From NCBI RefSeq assembly GCF_001905795.1, contig NZ_LIXJ01000022.1, positions 62,001-126,000 of the forward strand: a stretch of DNA of 64,000 nucleotides, read 5' to 3'. The first letter of the stretch is position 1, and every line of letters begins with the position of its first letter. This stretch comes from Streptomyces sp. CB01580 (lineage in GTDB: Bacteria > Actinomycetota > Actinomycetes > Streptomycetales > Streptomycetaceae). This document shows, in pieces, positions 40,843 through 48,739 of this stretch. The notes under the pieces are model-generated. The model was not told the DNA's origin. It was given only the letters and a program-made list of their open reading frames with translations, and did not search any database. The position numbers were made by a program, and so were the translations under genes.

Positions 40843-41604
40843 ATGGCCGACGCACCGTACAAGCTGATCCTCCTCCGTCACGGCGAGAGCGAGTGGAACG
40901 CGAAGAACCTGTTCACCGGTTGGGTGGACGTCAACCTCACGGAGAAGGGCGAGAAGGAGGCTGTCCGCGGCGGTGAGCTGCTGAAGGACGCCGGTCTGCT
41001 CCCCGACGTGCTGCACACCTCCCTCCAGAAGCGCGCCATCCGCACCGCGCAGCTCGCGCTGGAGTCCGCGGACCGCCACTGGATCCCCGTCCACCGCTCC
41101 TGGCGCCTGAACGAGCGCCACTACGGCGCCCTCCAGGGCAAGGACAAGGCGCAGACGCTCGCCGAGTTCGGCGAGGAGCAGTTCATGCTCTGGCGCCGCT
41201 CGTACGACACCCCGCCGCCCGCCCTCGAGGACGGCACCGAGTTCTCCCAGAGCGACGACGCCCGTTACGCGACGATCCCGCCGGAGCTGCGCCCGCGCAC
41301 GGAGTGCCTCAAGGACGTCGTCGTCCGCATGCTTCCGTACTGGTACGACGGCATCGTCCCGGACCTCCTCGCCGGCCGCACGGTCCTGGTCGCCGCCCAC
41401 GGCAACAGCCTCCGGGCCCTCGTCAAGCACCTCGACGGCATCTCCGACGCCGACATCGCGGGCCTGAACATCCCGACCGGCATCCCGCTCTTCTACGAAC
41501 TGGACGCCGACTTCCGCCCCGTGAAGCCGGGCGGCACTTACCTCGACCCGGAGGCCGCGAAGGCCGCCATCGAGGCCGTGAAGAACCAGGGCAAGAAGAA
41601 GTAG
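40843..41604 (+). CDS. gpmA: 2,3-bisphosphoglycerate-dependent phosphoglycerate mutase
   Basis: Encodes 253 residues. Catalytic motif LILLRHGESEWNAKNLFTGW (phosphohistidine), LNERHYGALQG and AAHGNSLRALVKHL are complete. It interconverts 3- and 2-phosphoglycerate in glycolysis and gluconeogenesis. Ends in a lysine-rich tail (KNQGKKK). A hairpin follows at 41621-41652. Housekeeping gene in a monocistronic setting. Confidence 0.96.
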   Translation: MADAPYKLILLRHGESEWNAKNLFTGWVDVNLTEKGEKEAVRGGELLKDAGLLPDVLHTSLQKRAIRTAQLALESADRHWIPVHRSWRLNERHYGALQGKDKAQTLAEFGEEQFMLWRRSYDTPPPALEDGTEFSQSDDARYATIPPELRPRTECLKDVVVRMLPYWYDGIVPDLLAGRTVLVAAHGNSLRALVKHLDGISDADIAGLNIPTGIPLFYELDADFRPVKPGGTYLDPEAAKAAIEAVKNQGKKK

Positions 41605-41620
41605 CCACTGGGCTCCGACA

Positions 41621-41652
41621 GCCCCCGTCCGCAGTTCGCCGCGGGCGGGGGC
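41621..41652 (+). terminator. Terminator after gpmA
   Basis: GCCCCCGTCCGC pairs with GCGGGCGGGGGC (one G-T wobble) around the loop AGTTCGCC, 16 bases after the stop. Confidence 0.75.
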
Positions 41653-41745
41653 TCGTCGTCGTACGCGGCCGGCTCCGGCGGGAGGCGTCGCGCGTGCCGT
41701 CTCCTCCGGTCCTGCGTCAGCCCTCCGTCCGTCCCCGTCCGGGAG

Positions 41746-42129
41746 TCAGTCGAGGCCGCCGAGCTCGGCGCCGAGCTCCGCGTCGCGCATGCCCGGCAGG
41801 GCGTACCCCTCGTTCTCGTCCCACGGGACGTCGACGTCGTCCATGTGCACGTGCCACTCCGCCCCGCCCACGGCGCGGCGCAGCTCGGTGACGGAGTCGA
41901 GCACGTGGGTGAGCACCGGCAGCCATCTGTCCGGATCGCTCGGCAGTTTGGTGGATCCCGCGAGGATCTCGCCGTCCTCGTCGCCACCCAGGTCGTAGAG
42001 GTGGAGGTCTTCCTCGTCGTCGTACGGGAACGACGCCGTGCGGGCGGCGACGACACGCTCGACCGCGGCGGTCTCGGGGCCGGTCAACGGCTCCGACCGA
42101 CGGGCGCTGTAGTACACGGAAACGCTCAT
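41746..42129 (-). CDS. Conserved hypothetical protein
   Basis: Encodes 127 residues, strongly acidic: MSVSVYYSARRSEPLTGPE, ERVVAARTASFPYDDEEDLH, WHVHMDDVDVPWDENEGYAL. No membrane segment or signal peptide. It resembles a small protein often seen in Streptomyces genomes; no function is known to me. Codon bias is normal for the genome and the start ATG 42129 is well placed. Confidence 0.68.
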   Translation of the reverse strand: MSVSVYYSARRSEPLTGPETAAVERVVAARTASFPYDDEEDLHLYDLGGDEDGEILAGSTKLPSDPDRWLPVLTHVLDSVTELRRAVGGAEWHVHMDDVDVPWDENEGYALPGMRDAELGAELGGLD

Positions 42130-42320
42130 GACCCGAGCGTACGACGGAGGTGTGACAACGCCGGGCGGGCGAACGGGCCGGGACCGGGGCGGTTCCGGGA
42201 ACGGGGGACGGCTCCGGAACCGGGGCGACTACGGGACCGGGACGGGGGTGCGGGGGACGTCGGTGGTCGGTCCGGCCGGTGGCCGCGTGGTCGCGCCCCC
42301 GGCCGCGGGGGTCTTCGCTC

Positions 42321-42917
42321 CTATGCCAACGCCTGTCCCACGCGCGCCGCAAGGGTGTTCCAGGGACGGCACGGGACGACCGGCAGTCCGTGGTGGGCCG
42401 CCTGGGCGGCGAGCCAGTGCGAGTACGCGGCGCTGACCTGAGCCCGGTGCCGCTGCTCGCCGTTGCCCGGCTCCCGGGAGGCGTAGTTGGCGGTGATCCG
42501 GTCCGGGTCCTCCTCGTGCAGGAACACCGCCCGTACGCGGTGCCCGGAGCCGGCACCGCGGTTGATCGCCGTCGCGGCCACGGCCGGGGTGAGGTAATCA
42601 CCCTCGATCACTGCGGGGGCGTCGACGGTCAGGCGGTTGTCGACCACGCCCAGCACCGCGGGTTCCAGGGCACGGGCGGTGGCGATCTGAAGGTCGAGCA
42701 CCTCGTCGACAGCGAGCCGGGAGGTGTCGGGGATGTCGTCGAAGTGATGGACGGCGGGGTGGTGTTCGGCCGTCGTCATCGCCTCGACCGCGCCGACCAC
42801 GTCGTCGAACTCGACCACGAACGCCGGGCGTTCGGCGGCGAGCCGCGCGGCCAGTCGGCTCTTGCCGATGCCTGACGCCCCACCAACCAGCAATATGTCC
42901 CATGATGTTCCTGTCAT
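42321..42917 (-). CDS. P-loop kinase-like protein (2-phosphoglycerate kinase/AAA type)
   Basis: Encodes 198 residues. A Walker A motif GGASGIGKS sits at residues ~12-20 (MTGTSWDILLVGGASGIGKS), followed by FVVEFDDVVGAVEAM with acidic residues, and RVRAVFLHEEDPDRITANY. This layout fits small-molecule kinases related to 2-phosphoglycerate kinase or adenylylsulfate kinase. The substrate cannot be told. Divergent from the small antitoxin-like gene 176 bases away. Confidence 0.78.
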   Translation of the reverse strand: MTGTSWDILLVGGASGIGKSRLAARLAAERPAFVVEFDDVVGAVEAMTTAEHHPAVHHFDDIPDTSRLAVDEVLDLQIATARALEPAVLGVVDNRLTVDAPAVIEGDYLTPAVAATAINRGAGSGHRVRAVFLHEEDPDRITANYASREPGNGEQRHRAQVSAAYSHWLAAQAAHHGLPVVPCRPWNTLAARVGQALA

Positions 42918-43093
42918 GGGACGAACGTATCGTGCGGTCCCCGGGCCCGCCCCGGCACCTGGCGCTACCGTGAGGCCGAGCAACGGTCCGTGTGCGGGCG
43001 GGAGTCCACTCGTGCGGGGTCGCAGCCGCGCGAGTGCGGTACGGGCCCCGGGCGGGCCGTGCGCGGAGAGCAAGGAGAGCGGGGAGAGCAACC

Positions 43094-43342
43094 ATGGGCG
43101 AGCCCCTGAAGACCTTCGTCGGCGGCGCCGAAGTCGACGTGCCCAACAGCATTCCGGCCATCCGTGCCGCGCTGCCCGAGGAGAGACGCGAGGAGTTCGA
43201 CCGCGCCATCAACGACGCCGGGGTGGGCGAGATCCAGGCGGTCATGCGCCACTGGATGCTGGAGGCCGTACCCGATCCGGAGGCCGAGAAGATCCTGGAC
43301 CGACTGGCGCAGGACGAGGCCGAGAGGCGGACCGTCGCTTGA
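43094..43342 (+). CDS. Small DUF6247-like protein, antitoxin candidate
   Basis: Encodes 82 residues: MGEPLKTFVGGAEVDVPNSI, PAIRAALPEERREEFDRAIN, VMRHWMLEAVPDPEAEKILD. Acidic, helical, soluble. The IRAALP...EFDRxI segment recalls DUF6247. Its stop overlaps the start of a second small gene (TTGA), a hallmark of coupled antitoxin-toxin pairs, with the antitoxin first as in most type II systems. GGGGAGAGC precedes the start. Role inferred only from size, order and overlap. Confidence 0.68.
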   Translation: MGEPLKTFVGGAEVDVPNSIPAIRAALPEERREEFDRAINDAGVGEIQAVMRHWMLEAVPDPEAEKILDRLAQDEAERRTVA

Positions 43343-43581
43343 GTTTCCGCATCTCCTACGCCCCGCCCGCCGACGACACCCTGGCCAAGATGCGTGACGG
43401 CGAGGTCTTCCGGGACGAGATGGCCCGCACCCTGGGCCGGGACCCGTACGGGCACGGGTCCACCGCCGTCAAAAGCGAGCGCGACCGCCGCGAGGCGACG
43501 GTCGCCGGGGCCATCGTGCTCTATTACGTGTCCGGGTCGGTCCTGATCGTCACGGTGGTGAGGCTCGTCCCGCTGCCGTGA
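43339..43581 (+). CDS. Small RelE/ParE-like protein, toxin candidate
   Basis: Encodes 80 residues from TTG 43339, which overlaps the previous stop. LSFRISYAPPADDTLAKM, DEMARTLGRDPYGHGSTAV and AGAIVLYYVSGSVLIVTVVRLV mimic the beta-strand pattern of RelE/ParE mRNA-cleaving or gyrase-blocking toxins, where a final hydrophobic strand ends the fold. Catalytic residues cannot be fixed by eye. A TTG start gives weak translation relative to the antitoxin, as expected. Alternative: an unrelated small protein pair. Confidence 0.6.
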   Translation: MSFRISYAPPADDTLAKMRDGEVFRDEMARTLGRDPYGHGSTAVKSERDRREATVAGAIVLYYVSGSVLIVTVVRLVPLP

Positions 43582-43816
43582 ACGACCGGACCGGCCCCGG
43601 CCCTTCCGAGAACGAGGCGAACGAGGCGAACGAGGCACCCTGACGCATGCCCACCGGCTTGAGCTGCATCTCCTCCCCGCCAGCAGCCATCTCCACGGTC
43701 CGGGCGGCTGCTTCCTCGCAGCCGCTGACCTGCGCCTCGGTGACCTTGGTGACCTTGTTCTTGGTACCGACCGCCGTGAACGCGAACCCGTCCGCGCAAT
43801 TTTGTTCGTTGATCAA
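43550..43816 (-). CDS. Doubtful small reading frame
   Basis: Encodes 88 residues from TTG 43816: NEQNCADGFAFTAVGTKNKV, TKVTEAQVSGCEEAAARTVE, GGEEMQLKPVGMRQG. The N-terminal 55 residues look ordered; the rest is repetitive (ASFASFASF), and the end overlaps the toxin-like gene by 32 bases on the other strand. I do not recognise it. Could be a degraded gene. Confidence 0.25.
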   Translation of the reverse strand: MINEQNCADGFAFTAVGTKNKVTKVTEAQVSGCEEAAARTVEMAAGGEEMQLKPVGMRQGASFASFASFSEGPGPVRSFTAAGRASPP

Positions 43817-43923
43817 TCAAGCTGGGAAAACGGTGCGATCGTGACGACGCTGTGATCACGCCGTGAATGAGCTGTTCGTCACCGCGACGCGCAGAAATCA
43901 CGACTCAGGGGGCAAACCCACTC
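43582..43923. other. Intergenic region with AT-rich patch
   Basis: 342 bases. Holds the doubtful minus-strand frame above and, at about 43795-43870, an unusually AT-rich stretch with GATCAATCAA and TGTGATCACG, which may contain the promoter of the phosphotransferase gene. Confidence 0.4.
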
Positions 43924-45027
43924 ATGACGAACGATGACCCGACCCCCGTCGTGCTGCGGTCGGTCGGTCTGAGGGAGGACCGGATCGCCACCCTCACACG
44001 TCTCGCCGGAGGCACCTTCAACACCGTCACCCGGGTCACCCTCACCAACGGCGACGATTGGGTGGTCAAGGTCCCACCGCCCGCGATCGACGGGACCTTG
44101 ATGAGCCATGAGCGCGATCTGCTGGTCAACGAGGTCGAGTTCTACACCTGCGCAGCCGGTACGGCACCAGTGCCGCGCGTGCTCCACAGCCAACTCGACC
44201 CGGTGTCGCCGACCGGCCCGTACCTGATCGCGTCGGCACTTCCGGGACGCCCCTGGAGTGACGTCGCCGACGACATCGCCGCCCATGACGCTGCCGCCAC
44301 GCGCCCCGCGGCACCGGACGCCTCCGGTCCAGGCACCGCCGCACCGGGAGCCTCTGTTCCCGACGCCTCCGCTCCGGGCGCCGAGGAGCATCGGCTCAGG
44401 AACGAGCTGGGCAGGATCGTCGGGCGTACGCACTCCCTCACGGGCTCCGGCGGATTCGGCTACCCGGGGCAGGCGCTGGGCCCGCTGTCCGCGACCTGGC
44501 GGCAGGCGTTCACCGCGATGACCGACGCCGTCCTCGCCGACGCGGACACCTACCGGGCCCGGCTGCCGCGCCCGACGGCGGACATCCGCGCGCTGCTCGC
44601 CGCCGCGTCGCCCGTCCTCGACGACGTCACCCGGCCCGCCCCGGTCCACTTCGACCTGTGGCGGGGCAACCTCCTCGTCGACGGCGAGCCGGGCGCCCGC
44701 TCCCTCGGCGGGATCGTCGACGGCGAGCGGATGTTCTGGGGCGACCCGGTCGCCGACTTCGTGTCACTCTCCCTCTTCGCGGCCCCGGAGGACGACGAGG
44801 ATCTCCTCACCGGGTACGCCGAGGGCAGCGGACAGCCGATGGTGTTCGACGCGTCCGCACGACTGCGGCTCGCGCTCTACCGCTGCTATCTCTACCTGAT
44901 CATGCTGGTGGAGACCGTCCCGCGCCGAGTCCCCCGGGAGCAACTGGACTGGACGTGGCGGGAGGTCGGTCCACAACTCGTGCGGGCCCTGGGCGACGTG
45001 GAATCGGCGCTGCGGTCGGGGGACTGA
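43924..45027 (+). CDS. Aminoglycoside phosphotransferase-family protein
   Basis: Encodes 367 residues from ATG 43924. Kinase-fold features: AGGTFNTVTRVTL glycine-rich strand, WVVKVPPP (ATP-lysine), VHFDLWRGNLLVDG (catalytic aspartate), and IVDGERMFWGDPVADF for the metal site. A ~35-residue Ala/Pro/Asp/Ser repeat (APDASGPGTAAPGASVPDAS) lies mid-protein. It could phosphorylate a drug or metabolite; typical of the large, uncharacterised Streptomyces APH set. Confidence 0.88.
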   Translation: MTNDDPTPVVLRSVGLREDRIATLTRLAGGTFNTVTRVTLTNGDDWVVKVPPPAIDGTLMSHERDLLVNEVEFYTCAAGTAPVPRVLHSQLDPVSPTGPYLIASALPGRPWSDVADDIAAHDAAATRPAAPDASGPGTAAPGASVPDASAPGAEEHRLRNELGRIVGRTHSLTGSGGFGYPGQALGPLSATWRQAFTAMTDAVLADADTYRARLPRPTADIRALLAAASPVLDDVTRPAPVHFDLWRGNLLVDGEPGARSLGGIVDGERMFWGDPVADFVSLSLFAAPEDDEDLLTGYAEGSGQPMVFDASARLRLALYRCYLYLIMLVETVPRRVPREQLDWTWREVGPQLVRALGDVESALRSGD

Positions 45028-45134
45028 GCCCAGCGGGCCCGGTTCGACCTGTCAGCCGGTCAGCCGGTTGGACATTTGGGCTCTTGGGCAGTTGGCCGGT
45101 CGAGCGGCCGGCCGGACGGCCGTTTCGCCGGACG

Positions 45135-45842
45135 TCAGCGTTCCGGACGTTGGGTCAGGTGTCTGAAGGCTTCCAGGTTCCGCGTGGACTCGCCGCGCGA
45201 CACCCGCCATGCGTACTCCTTGCGGATCGCGCTCGCGAACCCCAGTTCCAGCAAGGTGTTGAACGAGCCGTCGGCCGCCTCCAGGACCGTACCGAGCAGC
45301 CGGTCCAGTTCCTGCGGCGTGACCACGGAGAGCGGCAGTTTGCCGACGAGATAGATGTCGCCGAGCCCGTCGACCGCGTAGCTCACACCGAAGAGGCGGA
45401 GGTTGCGTTCCAGCAACCATCGGTGGACCGCCGGCTCGTTCTCGTCCGGGTGCCGGATGACGAAGGCGTTGAGGGAGAGCGAGTGCCTGCCGACCCGCAG
45501 CGAACAGGTGGTGGACAGCTTGCGCGTGCCGGGCAGCTTGACGACGTAACTTCCGGGTTCCGGGCTCTCCCATTCGAGCTCGGCGTCCTTCAGCGCCGCC
45601 TCGATGATCCGCGCCATCGGTGCGGCCTCCGCGACCTGCGTGGCCGGTGCGGCCTGCGCGGTCTCTCCCGGCTGTGCGGCCTGCGTGGCCTCTCCCGGTT
45701 GCGCGGCCCGCGCGGTCCGTTCCGACGGCGTGGTCTGCGTGGCCTGCTCCTGCCGTTCGTCCTGCTCCGGCCGCCCGCCCCGCGCCGTCACGTCGGCCAT
45801 CGCCGCATCAGCCGTCGTCGCTTCCTCGGGTACGTCAGCCAT
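45135..45842 (-). CDS. YbjN-family protein
   Basis: Encodes 235 residues. The first ~75 are a low-complexity Ala/Gln/Thr/Glu region (TQAAQPGETAQAAPATQVAE). The remainder is a YbjN domain: KLSTTCSLRVGRHSLSLNAF, NEPAVHRWLLERNLRLFG, YAVDGLGDIYLVGKLPL. YbjN proteins resemble type III secretion chaperones but their actinobacterial role is unknown. ATG 45842 overlaps the mshA stop by 8 bases, so both genes are coupled. Confidence 0.88.
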   Translation of the reverse strand: MADVPEEATTADAAMADVTARGGRPEQDERQEQATQTTPSERTARAAQPGEATQAAQPGETAQAAPATQVAEAAPMARIIEAALKDAELEWESPEPGSYVVKLPGTRKLSTTCSLRVGRHSLSLNAFVIRHPDENEPAVHRWLLERNLRLFGVSYAVDGLGDIYLVGKLPLSVVTPQELDRLLGTVLEAADGSFNTLLELGFASAIRKEYAWRVSRGESTRNLEAFRHLTQRPER

Positions 45843-47187
45843 GGTGCGAGCGTACGCGACGGCGGCGCGCGTGCATCGCGGCCATATACACGTCGGCGGT
45901 CGCCGACGCGGCGGTGTCCCAGCCGAAGCCCTGCGCGTGGGCCGACGCCGCCGCGCCCATCCGTGCGACCAGGTCCGGCGCGTCCGCGAACCGGGCCAAC
46001 GCCTCCGCGTACGCCGCCGGTTCGCGCCCCGGTATCAGGAAGCCGGTGATCCCGTCGCGCACCGCCACCGGGAGCCCGCCCACGGCCGCCGCGACGACCG
46101 GGGTGCCCGCCGCCTGCGCCTCGATCGCGACCAGTCCGAAGGACTCGCTGTGCGAGGGCATGACCAGCACGGACGCGGCCCGGAACCAGTCGGCGAGCTC
46201 GTGCTGCCGCACCGGCGGGTGGAACCGTACGACGTCCGCGATGCCCAGCCGCGCCGCCAGCTTCTGCAACCCCTCCGGCTTGGCGAGCCCACTGCCGCTC
46301 GGACCGCCGACGATCGGTACGACCATTCGGGTACGCAGCGAGGGATCCCGGTCCAGCAGCACCGCCACGGCCCGCAGCAGCACGTCCGGGGCCTTCAGCG
46401 GCTGGATGCGGCCCGCGAAGAGCGGGATCAGGGCCTCCTGGGGCAGTCCGAGGCGGGCCCGGGCCGCGGCGCGCCCGTCGGCCGGGCTGAAGCAGTCCAG
46501 GTTGACCCCGGGGTGGACGACGGCGACGGAACCGGGGTCGGCGGCGTAGAAACGGATCAGTTCGTCCGCCTCCTCGGCCGTGTTCGCGATCAGCCGGTCG
46601 GCCGCGTCGACGATCTGGGTCTCGCCGATGACGCGGGCGGCGGGCTCCGGTGTGTCGCCCTCCGCGAGTGCCGCGTTCTTGACCTTGGCCATGGTGTGCA
46701 TGGCGTGGACGAGCGGAACGCCCCAGCGCTGGGCTGCGAGCCAGCCGACGTGGCCGGAGAGCCAGTAGTGGGAGTGGACCAGGTCGTAGTAGCCGGGGCG
46801 CTGGCCGGCCCACGCCTGCATGACTCCGTGCGTGAAGGCGCAGAGCTGGGCGGGCAGCTCCTCCTTGGCGAGCCCTTCGTACGGTCCCGCGTCGACGTGC
46901 CGGACCAGGACGCCGGGCGCCAGATCGACCGCCGGGGGCAGACCGCCGGTGGTGGACCGGGTGAAGATCTCGACCTCGATGTTGATCGCGGCCAGGCGCC
47001 TCGCCAGCTCCACGATGTAGACGTTCATGCCGCCCGCGTCGCCCGTTCCGGGCTGGTGCAGGGGCGAGGTGTGCACGGAGAGCATTGCGATACGGCGCGG
47101 CTTGCGGTGACCGCCGGGGAAGGCCGCGGGAAACCTGAGACGCGGCGCCACACGACTGCTGCCGAGCCGGGAGACGTACTGACTCAC
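45835..47187 (-). CDS. mshA: D-inositol-3-phosphate N-acetylglucosaminyltransferase MshA
   Basis: Encodes 450 residues. GT-B glycosyltransferase: MLSVHTSPLHQPGTGDAGGM and NVYIVELARRLA at the N-terminus, LVHSHYWLSGHVGWL, and MPSHSESFGLVAIEAQAAG near the UDP site. It joins UDP-GlcNAc to inositol-1-phosphate, the first step of mycothiol, the main low-molecular-weight thiol in actinobacteria. Start GTG 47187; the first ~30 residues are basic. Upstream gene of the mshA-ybjN pair. Other mycothiol genes are not in the window. Confidence 0.95.
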   Translation of the reverse strand: MSQYVSRLGSSRVAPRLRFPAAFPGGHRKPRRIAMLSVHTSPLHQPGTGDAGGMNVYIVELARRLAAINIEVEIFTRSTTGGLPPAVDLAPGVLVRHVDAGPYEGLAKEELPAQLCAFTHGVMQAWAGQRPGYYDLVHSHYWLSGHVGWLAAQRWGVPLVHAMHTMAKVKNAALAEGDTPEPAARVIGETQIVDAADRLIANTAEEADELIRFYAADPGSVAVVHPGVNLDCFSPADGRAAARARLGLPQEALIPLFAGRIQPLKAPDVLLRAVAVLLDRDPSLRTRMVVPIVGGPSGSGLAKPEGLQKLAARLGIADVVRFHPPVRQHELADWFRAASVLVMPSHSESFGLVAIEAQAAGTPVVAAAVGGLPVAVRDGITGFLIPGREPAAYAEALARFADAPDLVARMGAAASAHAQGFGWDTAASATADVYMAAMHARRRRVRSHHG

Positions 47188-47509
47188 GTCGTCCGGTCCT
47201 CCTCACTCAGGGCACGACACGGAGGGACCGAGCCCCTCCCGCGGGGGGAAACAGCGGAACCTCTCCTTTCATTTCCGCTTTACCAAATCATTACGAACTT
47301 CGCGGCCCGGCCTCGCATCAGATGCCCGTGTCGCATGCCCAGTGCCCCACGCCGGTGCCACATGCCTGGTGCCACGTGCCTCACGCCTCACGCCTCACGC
47401 CTCACGCCTTCAAGGCGCGTGGGCGCCTCCCGCTGCCGCCCGCCACCCAGGCCCCGCTGTCCCCTACTCCCCCGACGTCCACCGACCGGCGGTCGTTACG
47501 CTCGCTGTC
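47188..47509. other. Divergent region mshA/methyltransferase
   Basis: 322 bases without a gene. An AT-rich patch near 47260-47300 (TTTCATTTCCGCTTTACCAAATC) probably holds mshA promoter elements. At 47375-47405 a TCACGCC octamer is repeated four times (CTCACGCCT). Confidence 0.5.
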
Positions 47510-48289
47510 ATGCGCCCCATCGGCACCGCGACCCGCGGGACCACCAACCCGAACCGGCTCCGCCGCATGGACCGCTGGATCGCCGCCGCCCACGGCCCGG
47601 CCCTGCGCCGCGCGGACGCCCCCCTCGCCGTCGATCTCGGGTACGGGGCCGCCCCCTGGACGGCCGTCGAACTGCTCCAGCGCCTGCGCACCGCCGAGCC
47701 GCGCGCCGAGGTGGCCGGCATCGAGATCGCCCCGGAACGGGTCGCGGCGGCGAAGCCGTACGTACGCGATGGCCTCACCTTTCTGCACGGCGGCTTCGAG
47801 ATCCCGGTCCCCCGCCGCCCCGACCTCATCCGGGCGGCGAACGTGCTGCGCCAGTACGACGAGGGCGAGGTGGCGGAGGTCTGGCGGCGACTGTGCGCCC
47901 GCCTCGCGCCGGGCGGGCTGCTGGTGGAGGGGACCTGCGACGAGATCGGACGTCGGCACGTATGGGTGGCGCTCGGGCCGGAGGGCCCGCGCACGGTGAC
48001 ATTCGCGACCCGGCTCGGCTCCCTGGACCGCCCCTCCGACCTCGCGGAACGCCTGCCCAAGGCGCTGATCCACCGCAATGTGCCGGGCGAACCGGTCCAC
48101 GCCTTCCTGCGCGACTTCGACCGGGCATGGGCCGCGGCCGCCCCGTATGCGGCGCTCGGCGCCCGGCAGCGCTGGATCACGGCGGTACGGGCGCTGTCGG
48201 CCGACTGGCCGCTGACGGACGGGGTACGGCGCTGGCGCCAGGGCGAGGTCACGGTGCGGTGGACCGCGCTCCGACCCGACACGTATTGA
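47510..48289 (+). CDS. Class I SAM-dependent methyltransferase
   Basis: Encodes 259 residues from ATG 47510. Motif I appears as APLAVDLGYGAAPWTAVELL, then AGIEIAPERVAAAKPYV for the adenosyl ribose and LIRAANVLRQYDEGEVAEV. It resembles small-molecule methyltransferases of unknown target; the C-terminal half (LDRPSDLAERLPKALIHRNV) is unusual for the fold. Divergent from mshA. A repeat array follows its stop. Confidence 0.83.
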   Translation: MRPIGTATRGTTNPNRLRRMDRWIAAAHGPALRRADAPLAVDLGYGAAPWTAVELLQRLRTAEPRAEVAGIEIAPERVAAAKPYVRDGLTFLHGGFEIPVPRRPDLIRAANVLRQYDEGEVAEVWRRLCARLAPGGLLVEGTCDEIGRRHVWVALGPEGPRTVTFATRLGSLDRPSDLAERLPKALIHRNVPGEPVHAFLRDFDRAWAAAAPYAALGARQRWITAVRALSADWPLTDGVRRWRQGEVTVRWTALRPDTY

Positions 48290-48739
48290 GACACGCATGC
48301 TGAGAGACGCCTACTGGGACACGCGTTCTGAAACGCGAGCACTGAGACGCCGACACTGAGGCGTGAGCGCTGAGACGCCGACACTGAGGCGTGAGCGCTG
48401 AGACGCCGACACTGAGGCGTGAGCGCTGAGACGCCGACACTGAGGCGTGAGCGCTGAGACGCCGGCACTGAGGCGTGAGCGCTGAGACACGCGTGCTGAG
48501 ACACGTTCTGAACCGGCAGCCCGGTAGGCACGGGGGTCCGTCTCCGCGGCCCGGCGCGCACCGACTTCGCAACCGAGCGCCCCCGGCGCGTGCGCGTATT
48601 GCCAACATTTCGGCCCGATCTGTGTGATGGTCGGAACAGCATGTGTGGGCCTCTGTTGCTTTTCGGGACGGCGTGGCACGATCGCGCCGTCGACGAATAG
48701 TTACTGACGGTTAATCAAGTGCTTTCGGAGGGGGATCAT
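48290..48739. other. Intergenic region with 28-bp repeat array
   Basis: 450 bases. Five 28-bp repeats occupy 48344-48483 with diverged flanking copies. From about 48600 onward the DNA becomes AT-richer (TTGCCAACATTTCGG, GTTACTGACGGTTAATCAAG) and should hold the hydrolase promoter. No c-di-AMP riboswitch core was found. Confidence 0.55.
48344..48483. repeat. Five tandem 28-bp repeats
   Basis: Unit starts GAGACGCCGACACTGAGG and ends CGTGAGCGCT. Copies 1-4 are identical; copy 5 has one change (GCCGGCACTG). Each unit carries ACGCC...GGCGT and GCGTGAGCGCTGAGACGC, short internal inverted repeats, so the array can form a chain of small hairpins. Degenerate copies extend both ways. Confidence 0.92.

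Noticed and set aside
45604..48303. Long plus-strand frame opposite mshA
   Set aside because: Shadow of mshA and of the methyltransferase in another frame; Arg/Pro-rich.
48344..48483. CRISPR array
   Set aside because: The 28-bp repeats are directly adjacent with no spacers, and no cas genes exist nearby.
48490..48739. c-di-AMP riboswitch (ydaO type) before the NlpC/P60 gene
   Set aside because: Common upstream of Streptomyces cell-wall hydrolases, but none of the conserved core motifs are visible here.
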